Part shown: piece by piece, positions 1 to 34,843 of the stretch
Layout of the letters: each line of letters begins with the position of its first letter
How positions within the stretch are numbered: position 1 is the stretch's first letter
NCBI RefSeq assembly: GCF_901709675.1
Contig: NC_051095.1
Span: 19,690,956 to 19,754,955 of the forward strand
Reading direction: 5' to 3'
Length of the DNA: 64,000 bases
Origin: Syngnathus acus
Taxonomy: Eukaryota; Chordata; Actinopteri; Syngnathiformes; Syngnathidae
Made by a program: the position numbers and the translations under genes
The notes under the pieces: model-generated
Seen by the model: only the letters and a program-made list of their open reading frames with translations
Told to the model about the DNA's origin: nothing
The model's database searches: none

Positions 1-2
1 TG

Positions 3-8253
<8,251 letters not shown>

Positions 8254-9265
8254 GGATGACCACTTCATTAACTCCAGATGTTGGTGGAAGTATATCTTCA
8301 TTTCATTATTTTTATTGTCCCTTACATTTAAGATAGCCAAACACAGACTTGGTTGAAAAAAAAAGGAAAAAATATTACATGCATAATTCTTTCAAGCAAC
8401 TTCCTTATCTTTTAATTTTGTAATTTTATAATGCAATATAATCATAAAAATAAAAAAATGAAGTATATATTCAACTTCAGGTTTTTCAGTTTTTTTTACT
8501 TTACAATTGAATAAATTAATAAATTTAAAAGCAGCGGTGCTGTCATCGAGTGTCTAGCTACAAACAACGATTAAAACCAAATGCACGCGCCTATAAAAAT
8601 GATAAACAATGAGAAATATAAAGTGGAAAAAGTGACACGTGAAAACCATGATAATGGATGCGAAAGTCAGGAGGACATGATTGGCAAGCACCTTCATCCA
8701 GGATGAAGTCCTTTCTGGGAGTAATTAAAAAAAACCACACTTGATACACATGGTAATCTAAGGGCAAACATGACTTTCAAAGCTCTTATTGTCTTTAGAA
8801 CAGACGGAAGGTTTGCTTCCCAAATACAACTTCATTGCCACCTTCATTCATTCAATAGGTTCCAATTGGACTCCAGTGTGTTGCGTCTTGTTTGACAGAT
8901 GGTAGCTGTGGCGCACAAGGATGCAAGCTCCTGTTTGTACAAGCACCTTCTACAAGCACAAAAGCAAACATGATAGTGTCAACGACTACCTGAAAAGTCA
9001 GCATTAATAACCATTTAAATGATACATCTTCATGAAAATACCCAAATAATGTCACGTGAATGCACCAATGTGTGTCTAAATTGAAGATCGTTGATAAAAA
9101 CCTGCAAAGACTGAGAAGCAAAAGGGCGCAACATTCAATTAATGTTGTAATGTCAATTGTCCACTAGGGAACATCTGCTCCTACTTAATCCGCTCTTGTT
9201 TACCGGGAAATTCAGTTACAACACAGTTGAACTCCGAGTGGCGTGCACGTACCTGTGCAGTCGAC
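8254..9265. other. cpxm1-galnt8 intergenic spacer
   Basis: The spacer holds the cpxm1 3' UTR with an AATAAA at 8449-8454 and another near 8510. The galnt8 promoter and 5' UTR must lie in the remainder, before the ATG at 9266. I see no TATA box, CpG cluster, RNA gene or mobile element that I can support. Confidence 0.5.
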
Positions 9266-12200
9266 ATGAGGCCTGGCTGGCTCAGAGGTGTCCTGCTGGT
9301 CACCTTTGTGGCCTCCACCCTGCTGTACCTGGGCTCCATTCGGAGGGATGTGAAAAGCCACTCGGAGCGTCTGCACAGGGTCATCTACAACGACTCAGTT
9401 CACGAACAGGGGATTTTCAAGAGGCTGGAAAAGATGGAAGCTGGCATTGAGAGACTGCGTAAGTCCTTTCTTTTTTTTTGGGGGGGGGGGGTAATTTTCA
9501 TCCCCATAAAATCATGCAACACCATGTTCTATCCATTGTTAGAATGGGCAATGTACAGCAGAGACTTTTTAATTAAGAGTCCACCAATATTTGTTGCATT
9601 CGTTTGGGGAGTTAATTGTTCATACTTTATTCATGTATCATTTTACATAAGTAGTTCAATTACTTATTTAAATTAAATAAAAATATTAGTACAACATAAA
9701 AAAGTAATTCCATGAAATATTTTTATGTTGTTGTGTTGAAGGTTTGTTGTATTTATTTAGCCACTTCTCTCCCTAAATTTGGGTGGCTAAAATGGAGTAA
9801 ATTCCCTAATTTATTGTTTAAAATAATAGTAAAATCAAAAAATTTTTTGATGTGATATTTTATTTGTTTAATTGATTTAGCATTCGCCTCTAAAATGATT
9901 CCTATTTACTATTTTTTATTTGTAATCTTAATTTGTGAATTATTTTTCTAATTTAATCTATAATCTAATCTATAATCTAACCTAGAATGTAATAATATAA
10001 TCTTTAATGTAAAATATAATATCTCATCTAATATATTCAATATAATATCACTTCACTGGTTCTTTTATATCAAACGTTTGATATAAAAGAACCAGTGAAG
10101 TGATTAAAAAGGAAAAACAAAATGAATTTAGTACAACTATTCAATATAATATATCTAATGTAAAATGTAATCTACTTAATCTAATATTTTTTCCTCGCCC
10201 ACCTGGGCAGTATCTCCTATCAGTATCAGGTCCTGGGATCTCGAGGGTTCTGTGCAGAATCTTAGCTGTTCCCAGAGTTGCACACTTCTGCATGGAGATG
10301 ATAGCGTCTTCCCATAACGAATCTCATGATTTCATAAATTATAGTTAAATAATTCATCAATAATAGCATACTGTATAACGCTCTGGTTTACCTTTCCCAC
10401 ACACTTGGTTTTAAACACTACTAGTACACAGGCTTTAAGATAGATTTGATGAATATGGACGAAACAATGAAACGACTTTCCATTTTTACAGTCAAAGTTG
10501 TAAACAATGCACAGCCAGTGGCGGTGATGGCGAAAGCCGAGGACAAGGCAGAAAAGGAGCTCAAGGACAAGAAGGTGGTGAGGAAACTGTTCCCCAACTC
10601 AGCCCTGTTCAAGAAGTGGGGAGAGGGTTTGAGCGAGGAGGAGCAGAAGGAGGCCGAGGCCATGTTCACCCAGTATGGCTACAACGCCTTCCTTAGTGAC
10701 AGGCTGCCGCTCAACAGAGAGATTCCCGACACACGCCACGCCAGGTAGCCGCAAGCGCACCCACAGATTTCCACTGAACATGTTGGCTACTTCATAGCAA
10801 AATAGTTGGCTCATTGCATGATGAAACGCCACACGTCAAAGTTCATGATATAACACAGATTACTGTATATGATCTTGCTGTAATAGTAATGTGGATGGCA
10901 ACCCGGAGCACATCTAGTCTACCATGTTTGAGGGCGTACTGGTGTCGCCTTGCCCTTGACTCATCTGACGATTTGGTAACAGAAAGTCGTCTGCCCTTTG
11001 TGTGCAAGTGATGGGAATTTCATTTTTGTGCCAAGGTTTATGAATGTGGTGGTATGTCACTAGGCATCCCTGCTACACACCCCGCAATAACTTGTAATTA
11101 CTATCATTATCTATCATCTTAAACCAGGGGTCTCAAACTCCAGTCCTCGGGGGCCGCATTCCTACATGTTTTCCAAGTTTCCCTCGTTAAACACACCTGA
11201 TTCAAATGGTCAGTTCATCCTCACGTTCTGCAGAAGCCTGATAATTGAAATATATTTTAGCTGCTGCTGATGCTGCGTCATCAGGAGTTAGATGAGGAAG
11301 TCAGTGTAAAGCGCTTTGAGCGTTTCAACAGGTACTGCTTTGTCCCCACGGGGGTCGCGGGCGTGCTGGAGCCTATCCCAGCCGTCATCGGGGAGTAGGC
11401 GGGGGACACCCTGAACCGGTTGCCAGCCGATCGCAGGGCACACAGAGACAAACAACCATCCGCACTCGCACTCACATCTAGGGTCAATTTGGAGTGCCCA
11501 GCATGTTTTGGGGATGTGGGAGGAAACCGGAGTGCCCGGAGCAAACCCATACGGACACGGGGAGAACATGCAAACTCCACACAGGGACGGCCGGAGGTGG
11601 AATCGAACCCGCACCCTCCTAACTGCGAGGCGGACGTGCTACCCAGTGACCCACCGAGCCGCCTCTGATTATTTCTTATCCTATAGAATTTTATTTTCTC
11701 TTGGATTCTCCCCTATCATTCTTTTTCTTTTGTACCCTATTTTGTCCTACTGACTTTTAGTGTTTCTGAGTTTAAAAACTTTCCTTCAGTGTACCATCAT
11801 GTGTAGTAAGATGTTAATTATGACTTGCATAGTATATAGTTAACTATGCTTAATGTGACCTGCTGAACATCAGCCATGCATGAGACATCATTTGCAATGA
11901 CGTGACCTATCAGGACATGTTTTTTTTTTTGTTCTTTCTTCTATAAAGATGCACACAGAAAAAGTATCCTGCTGATCTCCCCAGCTTGAGCGTGGTGTTG
12001 ATATACCTGAATGAAGCTCTGTCTATTATCAAGCGGGCAGTCCGCAGCATCTTGGACAAGACCCCTGCCAGCCTGCTCAGAGAGATAATACTGGTGGACG
12101 ACCACAGCACAAATGGTACATGAAGAGAGGGGAGTCCAAATTTCATCATTTCAAAGGTTGCATATCTCTTTGACGATCATTCAATGTACATTTTCCAATG

Positions 12201-15200
12201 GGGTTAAGCCAATGGGTTAATTTCTGGACTATTTTGCACAAGTTTTCAACCCTACGGAGTCCGATGCGGCTTATCTATGAACAAAACAGGATTTTTCCCT
12301 AATTTTAGCTGGTGCGGCTTGTGTTCCAGAAATTACGGTCAGTAAGGTTATAAACAAAATCGTTGAGTAAGTCATTTATATCATTATTTTAGTGCTTCAT
12401 AAATGCCTTTGCAAATGTGCGCAGTAATGTGTAATTACACAACAATTTTTCTTTTCTGATATGTGGAGGTAGTTGCTTAAGAACAAAACACAATATTTAG
12501 CATTCTCTGGAACGTCTTTCAAGTGTCTATATAAGCATGTTGATATACTATACAATATATTGTGCTTTTAAGGGGAAAACCATTATACAGCTTCACTTTA
12601 TGACAATAACAATTAAATTCCACTCAGGAACATGGTCTGAACCAGCACTAGTTAAGTTCGGTAGGGAATCCTTCACCCCATTTCTTTTAGTATCTTTAAG
12701 ATTGCAATACTAATAGTAACTACCAGAAAATGGCGTATTCTCAGTTGAACTATTTATTTAACGGATGCCAGAAAAAAGAACCTTTCTATATACAGGTTGT
12801 GTGAATGGAAATATTGTCACTATTTGAGTAGGTGGCAAACAAGGAAATGAAAATAAGTTGTTCACCTTGACCGTTTGTCCACAGAGGACCTGATGGAGAA
12901 GCTGGAAGACTACATTGGGGTCATCCACGAGGAGCGTCCAGGACTGCTGAAGCGGGTCGTGCACAAGGAGCAGCTTGGCCTCACCCAGGCCAGACTGTCT
13001 GGATGGAAGGTAGCCACTGGTGATGTGGTGGCCATCCTGGACGCCCATATTGAAGTCCACGTGCAATGGTTGGTGTCTTAAATGACCTCTTGCCATTTCC
13101 ATGTTTGCGGAGGTCAGAGGTGAGACTGGCCGAGCTAGGGTTTTTTTCTTGGGGTGGGGTCATAAGGTGGCCACGGATATCTCAGGACATCCTCAAAAAA
13201 AACAAAAGAAATTCTAAAAACATAAAGACTTCTACAGAAAAATGCTGCTAAAAATCAAGTTCTACAGGACAAAATGTGGAAATAGACTCCCGAAGAAAAA
13301 TCTGGAATACCCAAAAGTCACTTATCTGGCCTGGCATCTGGGGGTGTACAAGCATATTTCAGAGGAGTGCAGTGCCCCCGAGGGCACCCTCTACCTCTGC
13401 CACTGGGGTAGCAAACATAATGGCACTAAGTAGAAAGACAAATACTTGGGTAACGAAAACTGTGGTAAAAGTACTGATTCAATTCTTTTAGCCTTTCCCA
13501 TCAAGGGTTGCCACCATCTTTTTTTCCCCTAGGGTCATCAAATAATATTTGAACACAAACATTGAATCATTTTTTCATTATACACATTCCCCATCCATCA
13601 GACCGTCTATGACTCAATTAATCACTGATTAATGAAAAAGGAACCTTAAAGTAATAACTAACTTATTACTCTACACAGACAGCAGTAGAAACATTGCTTT
13701 CAAATGCAAGCACAATACCTAGTCATATAAAACACACTACATTTAGGAAATTGCTTGCCCAACCAACAGTGTGATATCTTTTGATCATACACATTTGCAA
13801 GTAGCAACAATGCTACAGTTTTCCCCGTTGGTTTGGCTCGTTTCTTGAAACAGAAATGACATTCTTAAAACTTGGCCAAAGAGTCATCAATCTCTATGTA
13901 ACAATACAGCTCATTAGGAAAAGTGTATCTCTCCCAAAGCCGTTCATATAAGCTTCAAATTTGAGAATGCATGAATAAGTCTCTCCAAGTCTGGTTTCGT
14001 CTATACTGTGTATAGTACATGTAAGAAATATAAGCACAAAGAAAAGAATAAATAAATATGTAGCTTTTGCATTGACGCCTTTTTTACCTCCCACCATTGA
14101 CAGTCGTTTGTGCATTCAGGGCAGAGCCGCTGCTGGCTCGCATCAAGGAGGACCGCACGGTCATCCTGACGCCTGTCTTCGATCGGGTCAATTACGACGA
14201 CTTGACCGTGACCCACTATGGACCGGCCGCCGACGCCTTTGACTGGGCCCTGTGGTGCATGTACGAGTACTTCAGGCCCGAGTGGTACGAGCTCAAGGAC
14301 GAGTCGCTGCCTGCCAAGTGAGTCACACGTTTTGCACCCGCTCTCCTCAGTTTCGGTTTTGAATATTTCTAAAGTCCATTACAATTTAGAAGTTTTAAAA
14401 GTTTTTTTTTAATACAGTGGCAAAATGTCTTAGCCAGCCCGTGAATAGTTAACTTTACGTATAATTGACGCCCATTGAAATGCACTGGAGAATTAAATAA
14501 ATAAATAAACAAATAAATAGCCTATGTATAACGTTTGAACCCTCCAAAGTCTTCAAAAACTGCTCTACGCAAAATAAATAACTATAAGTGCAAATAATAT
14601 TGAAATAGAAAAAAATCTGCAAATCCGCCAAGGCGGACTAATTCCAAATAGAATTCAAATAAAATGTATCACACAACATTAATTATAGTGGATATAATTG
14701 GAATATTCCCTATAGTTCTCATTTTAAATTGCGACTACCATTTCTTAAAAGTGTAAGTTGTATTGATGGACTTTGCCCCTGTTCTCCGACACAAAAGGAG
14801 CCCAGCCATCATGGGGATACTTGTTGCAGATCGCAAGTTCTTTGGCGAGATCGGCAGCCTGGATGGAGGAATGAAAATATACGGCGGTGAGAACGTGGAG
14901 CTGGGCATTCGGGTAAGACTCCGGTGCAGTTCAAGTTCTCAACAAAAGCGGAACGTTTGGTCAGCGTGTTCCGGCGGCTCGGCTCTGTGTTTGAGCCTGC
15001 AGGTGTGGCTGTGCGGCGGCAGCGTGGAGGTCATCCCCTGCTCCAAGATCGCCCACATCGAGCGCGCCAAGAAGCCCTACCTGAATGACCTCAGTATCAC
15101 CATGAAGCGAAACGCCCTACGGGTGGCTGAGGTGTGGCTGGATGAGTACAAGTACAACGTCAACATCGCCTGGAACCTTCCTTTTCGGGTTAGTGGTCAG

Positions 15201-17809
15201 TACAGATCACAAAAGAATTCTTAATCCGGCAAATTTTACATGAAAATTACAGTAACATTTTGTCAAAGAATTCCCAGTTGTCCAAACACTGAAATGTGAA
15301 ATCCAGAAAAAGCCAGCACGGTGGGCATCTTATGCACCTTTTCCCCTCAGGATCACGGCGTGGACATCGGCGACGTATCTGAACGCAAGGCGCTGAGGGA
15401 GCGGCTCAAGTGCAAGCCCTTCAAGTGGTACCTGGATAACATTTACCCCATGCTGGACCCTCTCAAAGACCTGGTCGCCTATGGAGCGGTGAGCACAAGC
15501 AATCGGCCAATTAGTGGACTCTCCTACTCTGCCTCAACGTTTAGTGCTTGAAATGGACCAATTGGGATCTTTCCCTCCAGTCTTCAATCCAATTTTTATT
15601 AAGCTTGTGGCGAATAAGAACGGTGATTAGTCTCACTAGCATGTAACTCTGCCATGCTGCATCTTTTGCATAATGTAATTCATTCTGATCAGTAATAATG
15701 CACGCTTTGCACATTTGTGTACTGTAATATGTGTCCTGAATAATGCTATTGTGTCTTTTTGTACACAAGTTGTAATTATTAGTCCCCTCCAAAAATATTT
15801 AAATGGCAAGGTTAATTCCTTGGTTTTTGTTGCATACTGAAGACATTTGGGTTTCTGATCAAAATATCAATACAAGTACCGTATTTTCCGGACTATAAGG
15901 TGCACCTAAAAACCTCAAATTTTCTCAAAAGCCAACAGTGCGCCTTATAGTCCGGTGCGCCTTATATATGGACCAAATTCCTAAATTTAAACTGGCACCG
16001 AAGCATTGTGTCATGAAATCAACCATAAGTGGCCCGCTGAAGACTATGAATCATGAATCAAAAAGACTATGGATCTTTATTTTGTGATTATAAAGTAATT
16101 TGTTGCGTCTGAAGTTGAAATAAAAAAGATAAAATGGAGAATGATTTGATTTGGATTAAAAATCTGACATGATGCATTAATGGTGCGCCTTATAGTCCGG
16201 TGCGCCTTATATAAGGACAAAGTTTTAAAATGGGCCCTTCATTGAAGGTGCGCCTTATAGTCCGGTGCACCTTATAGTCTAGAAAATACGGTACAACTAC
16301 AGGAAGAGCGCCTTTTGTTTGAAGCCATCCACTCTTCAAGTGAGCAAAATTATTGAAATGGACATGATTAAATGGACTAAAAGTGAATCACATATTATTT
16401 GGTGGCCTACCCCTTACTTGCAATAACAGCATCAAGCCAACACTGTTTACTCCGCTCTGTTTTGCAGTTAATAAACCAGCTAAAGCCGGATCTGTGCATC
16501 GACCAGGGTCCGGTTCCGGGCAGCACACCCATCCTCTACTCTTGCCACTATTTTTCCCCGCAGGTACGAGCCCAACCGAGATGGAAAGCCCTCTGAGCAT
16601 TTATTTGATACCCTTGATTTCCATCTTAAGGTCCATATACTCGTACACTCTTTATCCTAGTAGGACAACTTTTGCCATGGAGTTTTGCCTCACTACCAAA
16701 GGTTGAAATGGGTGGTTTTGCAGCGCAGTTTGAAAGACAACATTTACATTTTGTGCCAGATCAAAACACATTGAAAAGCAAAAGTGATTCCGAACTGAAG
16801 CCGGTTATTCTAATAGTTGCCCTGGCTGTTTGAAGTTGACAGAATAGTGACGTTCACATCAACTTTGAATGACATTGAGCAGTGATCATGTGGTTAGCGT
16901 TAGCGAAGTGGCTGCAAACACAGATACGTCTGCTTGAAGCAAATTGTGCCCCCCATCTTAACAAAACGCAACCAACGTTATTACTCTGTCTGCATTGATA
17001 CGCCTCAGAGCTTTTGGAATTCATCACGTCTGAAGTGACAGTTGTAATTAGACACGCTGTCAGTTGCATCTAGATGTGTAGGAACCAAGACTGAAATATT
17101 TGCTTTTAATAAGCTGCAACAACTGGTGTTTCCACATTGTTAAAGTCTGTCAGAAAGAGTCACACCAACTTCTATAGGGAGCCTCAGGTGTGCTGCCATT
17201 GTCCCATTCTCAGGAGATCTGACCCATATTTTGAATGAGAGGCACAGCCAATCAGTTTTTCCCGCAGCAATAAGTGTTTCTTCATTTGTTGTTGTTCTCA
17301 ATTTTTGTTGATTAAATGTGTTTGTTTTTTGACCCCCTCCAAATGAAATGATTATTTTTACTGCGGAAAGCTTCCAAATTCATAAATTCACAACGACCCT
17401 TCTCTTTGCCACAGCATTGCTTCTACCGGACCAATGGACACCTCTACGTGGGTGGCATCAAATCCCACAAGTATAACAACAACCGCTGCCTGGTGGACCC
17501 TGGCAGTGGCATCTACCCGGCCCTCTATGAGTGCAACATAGCTGCGCAGAAGAATTTCAACATGTTTTGGGACTTTAAGCAGGTGGGTGGCAGCGATAAT
17601 GTAGGCATATCTCGCAGTTCTGAGCAAAATGGGAAAAGTCAAAACTATTGACTTCCTTCCAGGGATCATCGATCCGTAACAGAAAGACGAAGCGGTGTCT
17701 GGAGATCGCCCAGGGTGAAAACAGCTACTATCAGCTTATTGTACAACATTGCACTGGTCAGATCTGGAACATTCAGAATTACATCACAGAAAGAGTTGCT
17801 CAAGGGTAA
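9266..17809 (+). CDS. galnt8: Polypeptide N-acetylgalactosaminyltransferase 8-like
   Basis: Eleven exons (9266-9458, 10492-10744, 11949-12115, 12885-13068, 14120-14317, 14798-14912, 15003-15188, 15351-15488, 16468-16563, 17415-17582, 17663-17809) give 614 residues; human GALNT8 has about 637. It is a type II Golgi membrane protein with a cytosolic MRPGW start, a membrane anchor at about residues 7-22, a stem, a GT27 glycosyltransferase domain and a C-terminal ricin-B lectin domain (about 480-610, ending GQIWNI). The DXH metal-binding motif is DAH at 257-259. The second conserved motif reads YGGENVE at 360-366, with Tyr where classical isoenzymes have Trp, as in the GALNT8/9/17/18 group. The reaction for the family is transfer of GalNAc to Ser/Thr, starting mucin-type O-glycans. 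An in-frame upstream ATG at 9227 could add 13 residues; MRPGW was preferred because the anchor follows directly. Poly(A) signal at 18155-18160. Whether this is the a or b fish paralogue cannot be told. Confidence 0.92.
10047..10104. repeat. Perfect 58-bp palindrome in galnt8 intron 1
   Basis: Two 29-base arms, 10047-10075 and 10076-10104, are exact reverse complements with no spacer. The left arm begins ATCACTTCACTGG and the centre is CAAACGTTTG. The flanking intron is very A/T-rich. It could extrude as a cruciform or be the remnant of a tiny hairpin element. Confidence 0.95.
11125..11250 (+). mobile_element. hAT-like non-autonomous element end
   Basis: The stretch starts CAGGGGTCTCAAACTCCAG and continues with GGGGGCCGCATTCC and an AACACACCTGATTCAAATGG. 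This is a very common teleost dispersed sequence with hAT-type CAGGGG ends. Only one end is clear. It lies in galnt8 intron 2, just before a SINE. Confidence 0.55.
11331..11664 (-). mobile_element. tRNA-derived SINE, copy A
   Basis: Read on the minus strand it starts GGCGGCTCGGTGGGTCACTG with a tRNA-like A box (TAGCACG) and B box (GGTTCGATTCC). It then has the fish SINE body (GTGTGGAGTTTGCATGTTC, CTCCGGTTTCCTCCCACATC) and the terminal part with TGGGATAGGCTCCAGCACGC. It is an older, diverged relative of copies at 36709 and 63073 and lies in galnt8 intron 2. Confidence 0.8.
12225..12345. mobile_element. Decayed TA-MITE remnant
   Basis: The segment carries TGCGGCTTATCTATGAAC, GGTGCGGCTTGTG and an AAATTACGGT end. 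These resemble the terminal and subterminal words of the ACCGTAATTTTCGG element family found intact at 24067 and 62679. It lies in galnt8 intron 3 and its left end is not recognisable. Confidence 0.4.
15879..16291. mobile_element. TA-flanked MITE, CCGTATTTTCCGG subfamily
   Basis: The element begins CCGTATTTTCCGGACTATAA and ends CTTATAGTCTAGAAAATACGG, giving terminal inverted repeats of about 25-28 bp, and it is flanked by TA on both sides. Inside, the word GTGCGCCTTATAGTCCGG recurs three times in one orientation, so the termini appear to have been duplicated inward. It lies in galnt8 intron 8. No transposase is encoded. Confidence 0.85.
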
Positions 17810-18229
17810 CAAGTCATCTGTCCAATCAGCAAACTAGTTAGGTGGGGGCCTGAATTTAATTCACACCACATTCCCTCAGCGTGAGAGATTTTGCTCTAGA
17901 TGAGCCACAATTACTGACAAGTACAGATAGGCGAGGAATTCCTTCAAAAGTCCTGTTCCAAAAATTCAATTGTGCAGCAGCTTGTTGAGGCAATCGACCC
18001 GTTGAGTCTTAATCAAATGGAAGATCTAGCCAGCAGCTACCTCCTGTCCTCGTGAATATGGACTGTATCTAACTTCATGGATGAGGAGGGAGGAATCTTG
18101 CATCATGCTGATTTTTGTGATAGATTTAAGATTTCTTGTACTCAAACAAGTACAAATAAATGGTGAAAACATTCACACTATCCCTGATTAACATGGTTAA
18201 ACAAGATAAAATGTATTCAAAGATAACTC

Positions 18230-18800
18230 TCCATGTTTAAGGCTGCTACATGTCAATGGGATTTATTTCTGTGATGATAAATGTAACTGTAAATGTAAGA
18301 TGAATGTAGAGAAGGTGAAATTGAAGATTTAGACCATCTTTTCTTTTGCTGTGAGTTTGTACAAAGGTTAGCTTGTTCAATAAAGTTGCTCTTTATTTCT
18401 CTTACTATCTCTGATGTTAAATATGGCTTTTTTCATAATGGTAAATATTATTTTGTTGGCCAAACAATACATACACTTTCAAACAAAACCAAACATTCTG
18501 CATTGGAAGAATGATCTGAAATCCTACAACAATTCGTTGAAGCTTATTAACACCAAGAATGCTGTAAAACGAACCTTATTTATTGAAAGGCGGTCTCTGT
18601 AAGATATTTGCTCTGACTGTATATTTTTTGTATAGAAGATAGTTGCCCTGAAATGTGTTTTTATTTTTTTGTGTGTGCTTTGGTTTGTTTGTTTTGTGTT
18701 ATTTTGGTATTCGGTATGTCTTACTTTGTTGATGTCAGTTTGTAGTTGATAGTGTTATTATACCTAATGTGTTTGAATAAAAGGTTGAACTGAGAAATAA
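18230..18800 (+). mobile_element. 5'-truncated L1-type LINE 3' end
   Basis: Open fragments in the plus frames read DLDHLFFCCEF-like text near 18330 and then NIILLAKQYIHFQTKP and KSYNNSLKLINTKNA, which match the C-terminal end of L1/Tx1-group ORF2 proteins. Frame breaks and stops show decay. The copy ends with a T-rich 3' UTR and AATAAAAGG followed by AATAAATAAA near 18775-18805. It is inserted in the narrow space between the convergent ends of galnt8 and elp1. Confidence 0.7.
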
Positions 18801-18963
18801 ATAAACCTCCCATCCTCGCACTTCCTTATGTGGGGCGTGTCCAATACATGGGGGAGGGTTGTCAGGGAAACGCAGTTTAGGCCAGCCGGCACCGAAAACC
18901 ATCGGACGATGACCATTTTATTAACGTTTACACACACAAGGTGGTGTCTGGATGAAGAAGTGC

Positions 18964-18973
18964 TTTATTTATT
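18964..18973 (-). terminator. elp1 polyadenylation signal
   Basis: Two overlapping AATAAA hexamers on the minus strand lie about 60-70 bases after the elp1 stop codon at 19033, which would give a very short 3' UTR. A further hexamer lies near 18917. No other strong signal is nearer the stop. Confidence 0.6.
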
Positions 18974-19032
18974 TTTTACATAATGTGTATTCTCTTTAAT
19001 ATCTAATACATTCAAACAAAAATAAGTTTCGT

Positions 19033-33763
<14,731 letters not shown>

Positions 33764-34479
33764 TGCAACTCAGGACATGACACCTGCGCATTGGACATTC
33801 ATTCAAAGTAAGAAAATAATGCCCACTTTGGGTTGACAGCATCTGTTGGGCATTCATTTAACACTATTGAATGAAAACCCAACTGTGAAATAATAAAATT
33901 AAATACATTTCAAAATGAATTACTTTATACAAGCTTTTGAAGTGTAAATCCCATTTTGATTGCCTCAATTTAACTTCTGATGGAAGTCAAGATGCTAAGC
34001 ACCAGAGGTTGTAAATTCAGGTCCACAAAAACCCTGCCAGTTTGGCTTTGGCCCATAGCTGTTTTTACTCAAGCAGGTAGACGAGCTCGAGGATGTGCAG
34101 CTTAACTGCTGATCGAGTAGAAATACCTGGAGCTAAAACCAAGCTGTGGCAGGGTCGATTAATTTTAATCAATTATTTTCTTCGCCCGTCACTGCATCTA
34201 AGCGCAAATGAAAGGAGAGAGCTTGCGCCGGCGTAATTATTCACAAAACAACAATCAAATCTCTGTCAATGGGCGAATATCCTATAGTATGGGAAAATTA
34301 ACTTCAATAAGACAAACGAGGCAGCATGATTTAAGTTATTCACAATTAGGTTTTCATCAACTGGCTAGTGCGACTGTCCTAAAACGAAACTTTGATGCTA
34401 ACTACTGACGAGTCTGCGTTCGATAACCAAATTGATGCCGATTCACTTGTGATTCCCTCAAAAACTCCTTGAAACTCAC

Positions 34480-34843
34480 CGACAAGAGCCGCTTGTTATG
34501 GTTTGTTGTAGTTGGAGAGCAACATCAGCTACTCACATGCGGCGACGTCAAATTCGTAACCTTTCAACTCTACGTCACTATGTATGGTTCAGCTCCATAT
34601 TGCCCCCTACAGTCTTGGTGGACAAATGAGAACATCAATAAAAATATTTAATTTACGTGGGGCGGGGGGGGGGATCACGAAAATGGTCTTGGAGACGTTT
34701 ACTAAAAATCAATAATTATTAAAATAATAAAATAATAACATTGAAATGTTATTGAACACATTTTAGTCAGCGGTGTTATTGACCAGACATCCCGTTTGTC
34801 AGGTAGTCTCGCGAGTTTGACAGGCGTGCTGCGTGATTGACCG
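34480..34843. promoter_or_regulatory. Probable bidirectional promoter between elp1 and the upstream exons of the plus-strand gene
   Basis: The elp1 first coding exon is preceded by an acceptor at 33784, so its 5' UTR must begin further right. On the minus strand a GTGAGT donor lies at about 34536 after a CpG-containing stretch. The minus strand contains TGACGTCG at 34543-34550 and GTGACGTA at 34571-34578, both close to the CREB/ATF site TGACGTCA. The plus-strand exon chain starts at 34844. The two transcription units are therefore head to head about 300 bases apart. No TATA box is evident. This is an inference from layout. Confidence 0.45.

Noticed and set aside
11281-11668. Open frames on both strands with a seemingly ordered text
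   Set aside because: They lie wholly inside SINE copy A. The same translations recur in copies B (36756) and C (63126).
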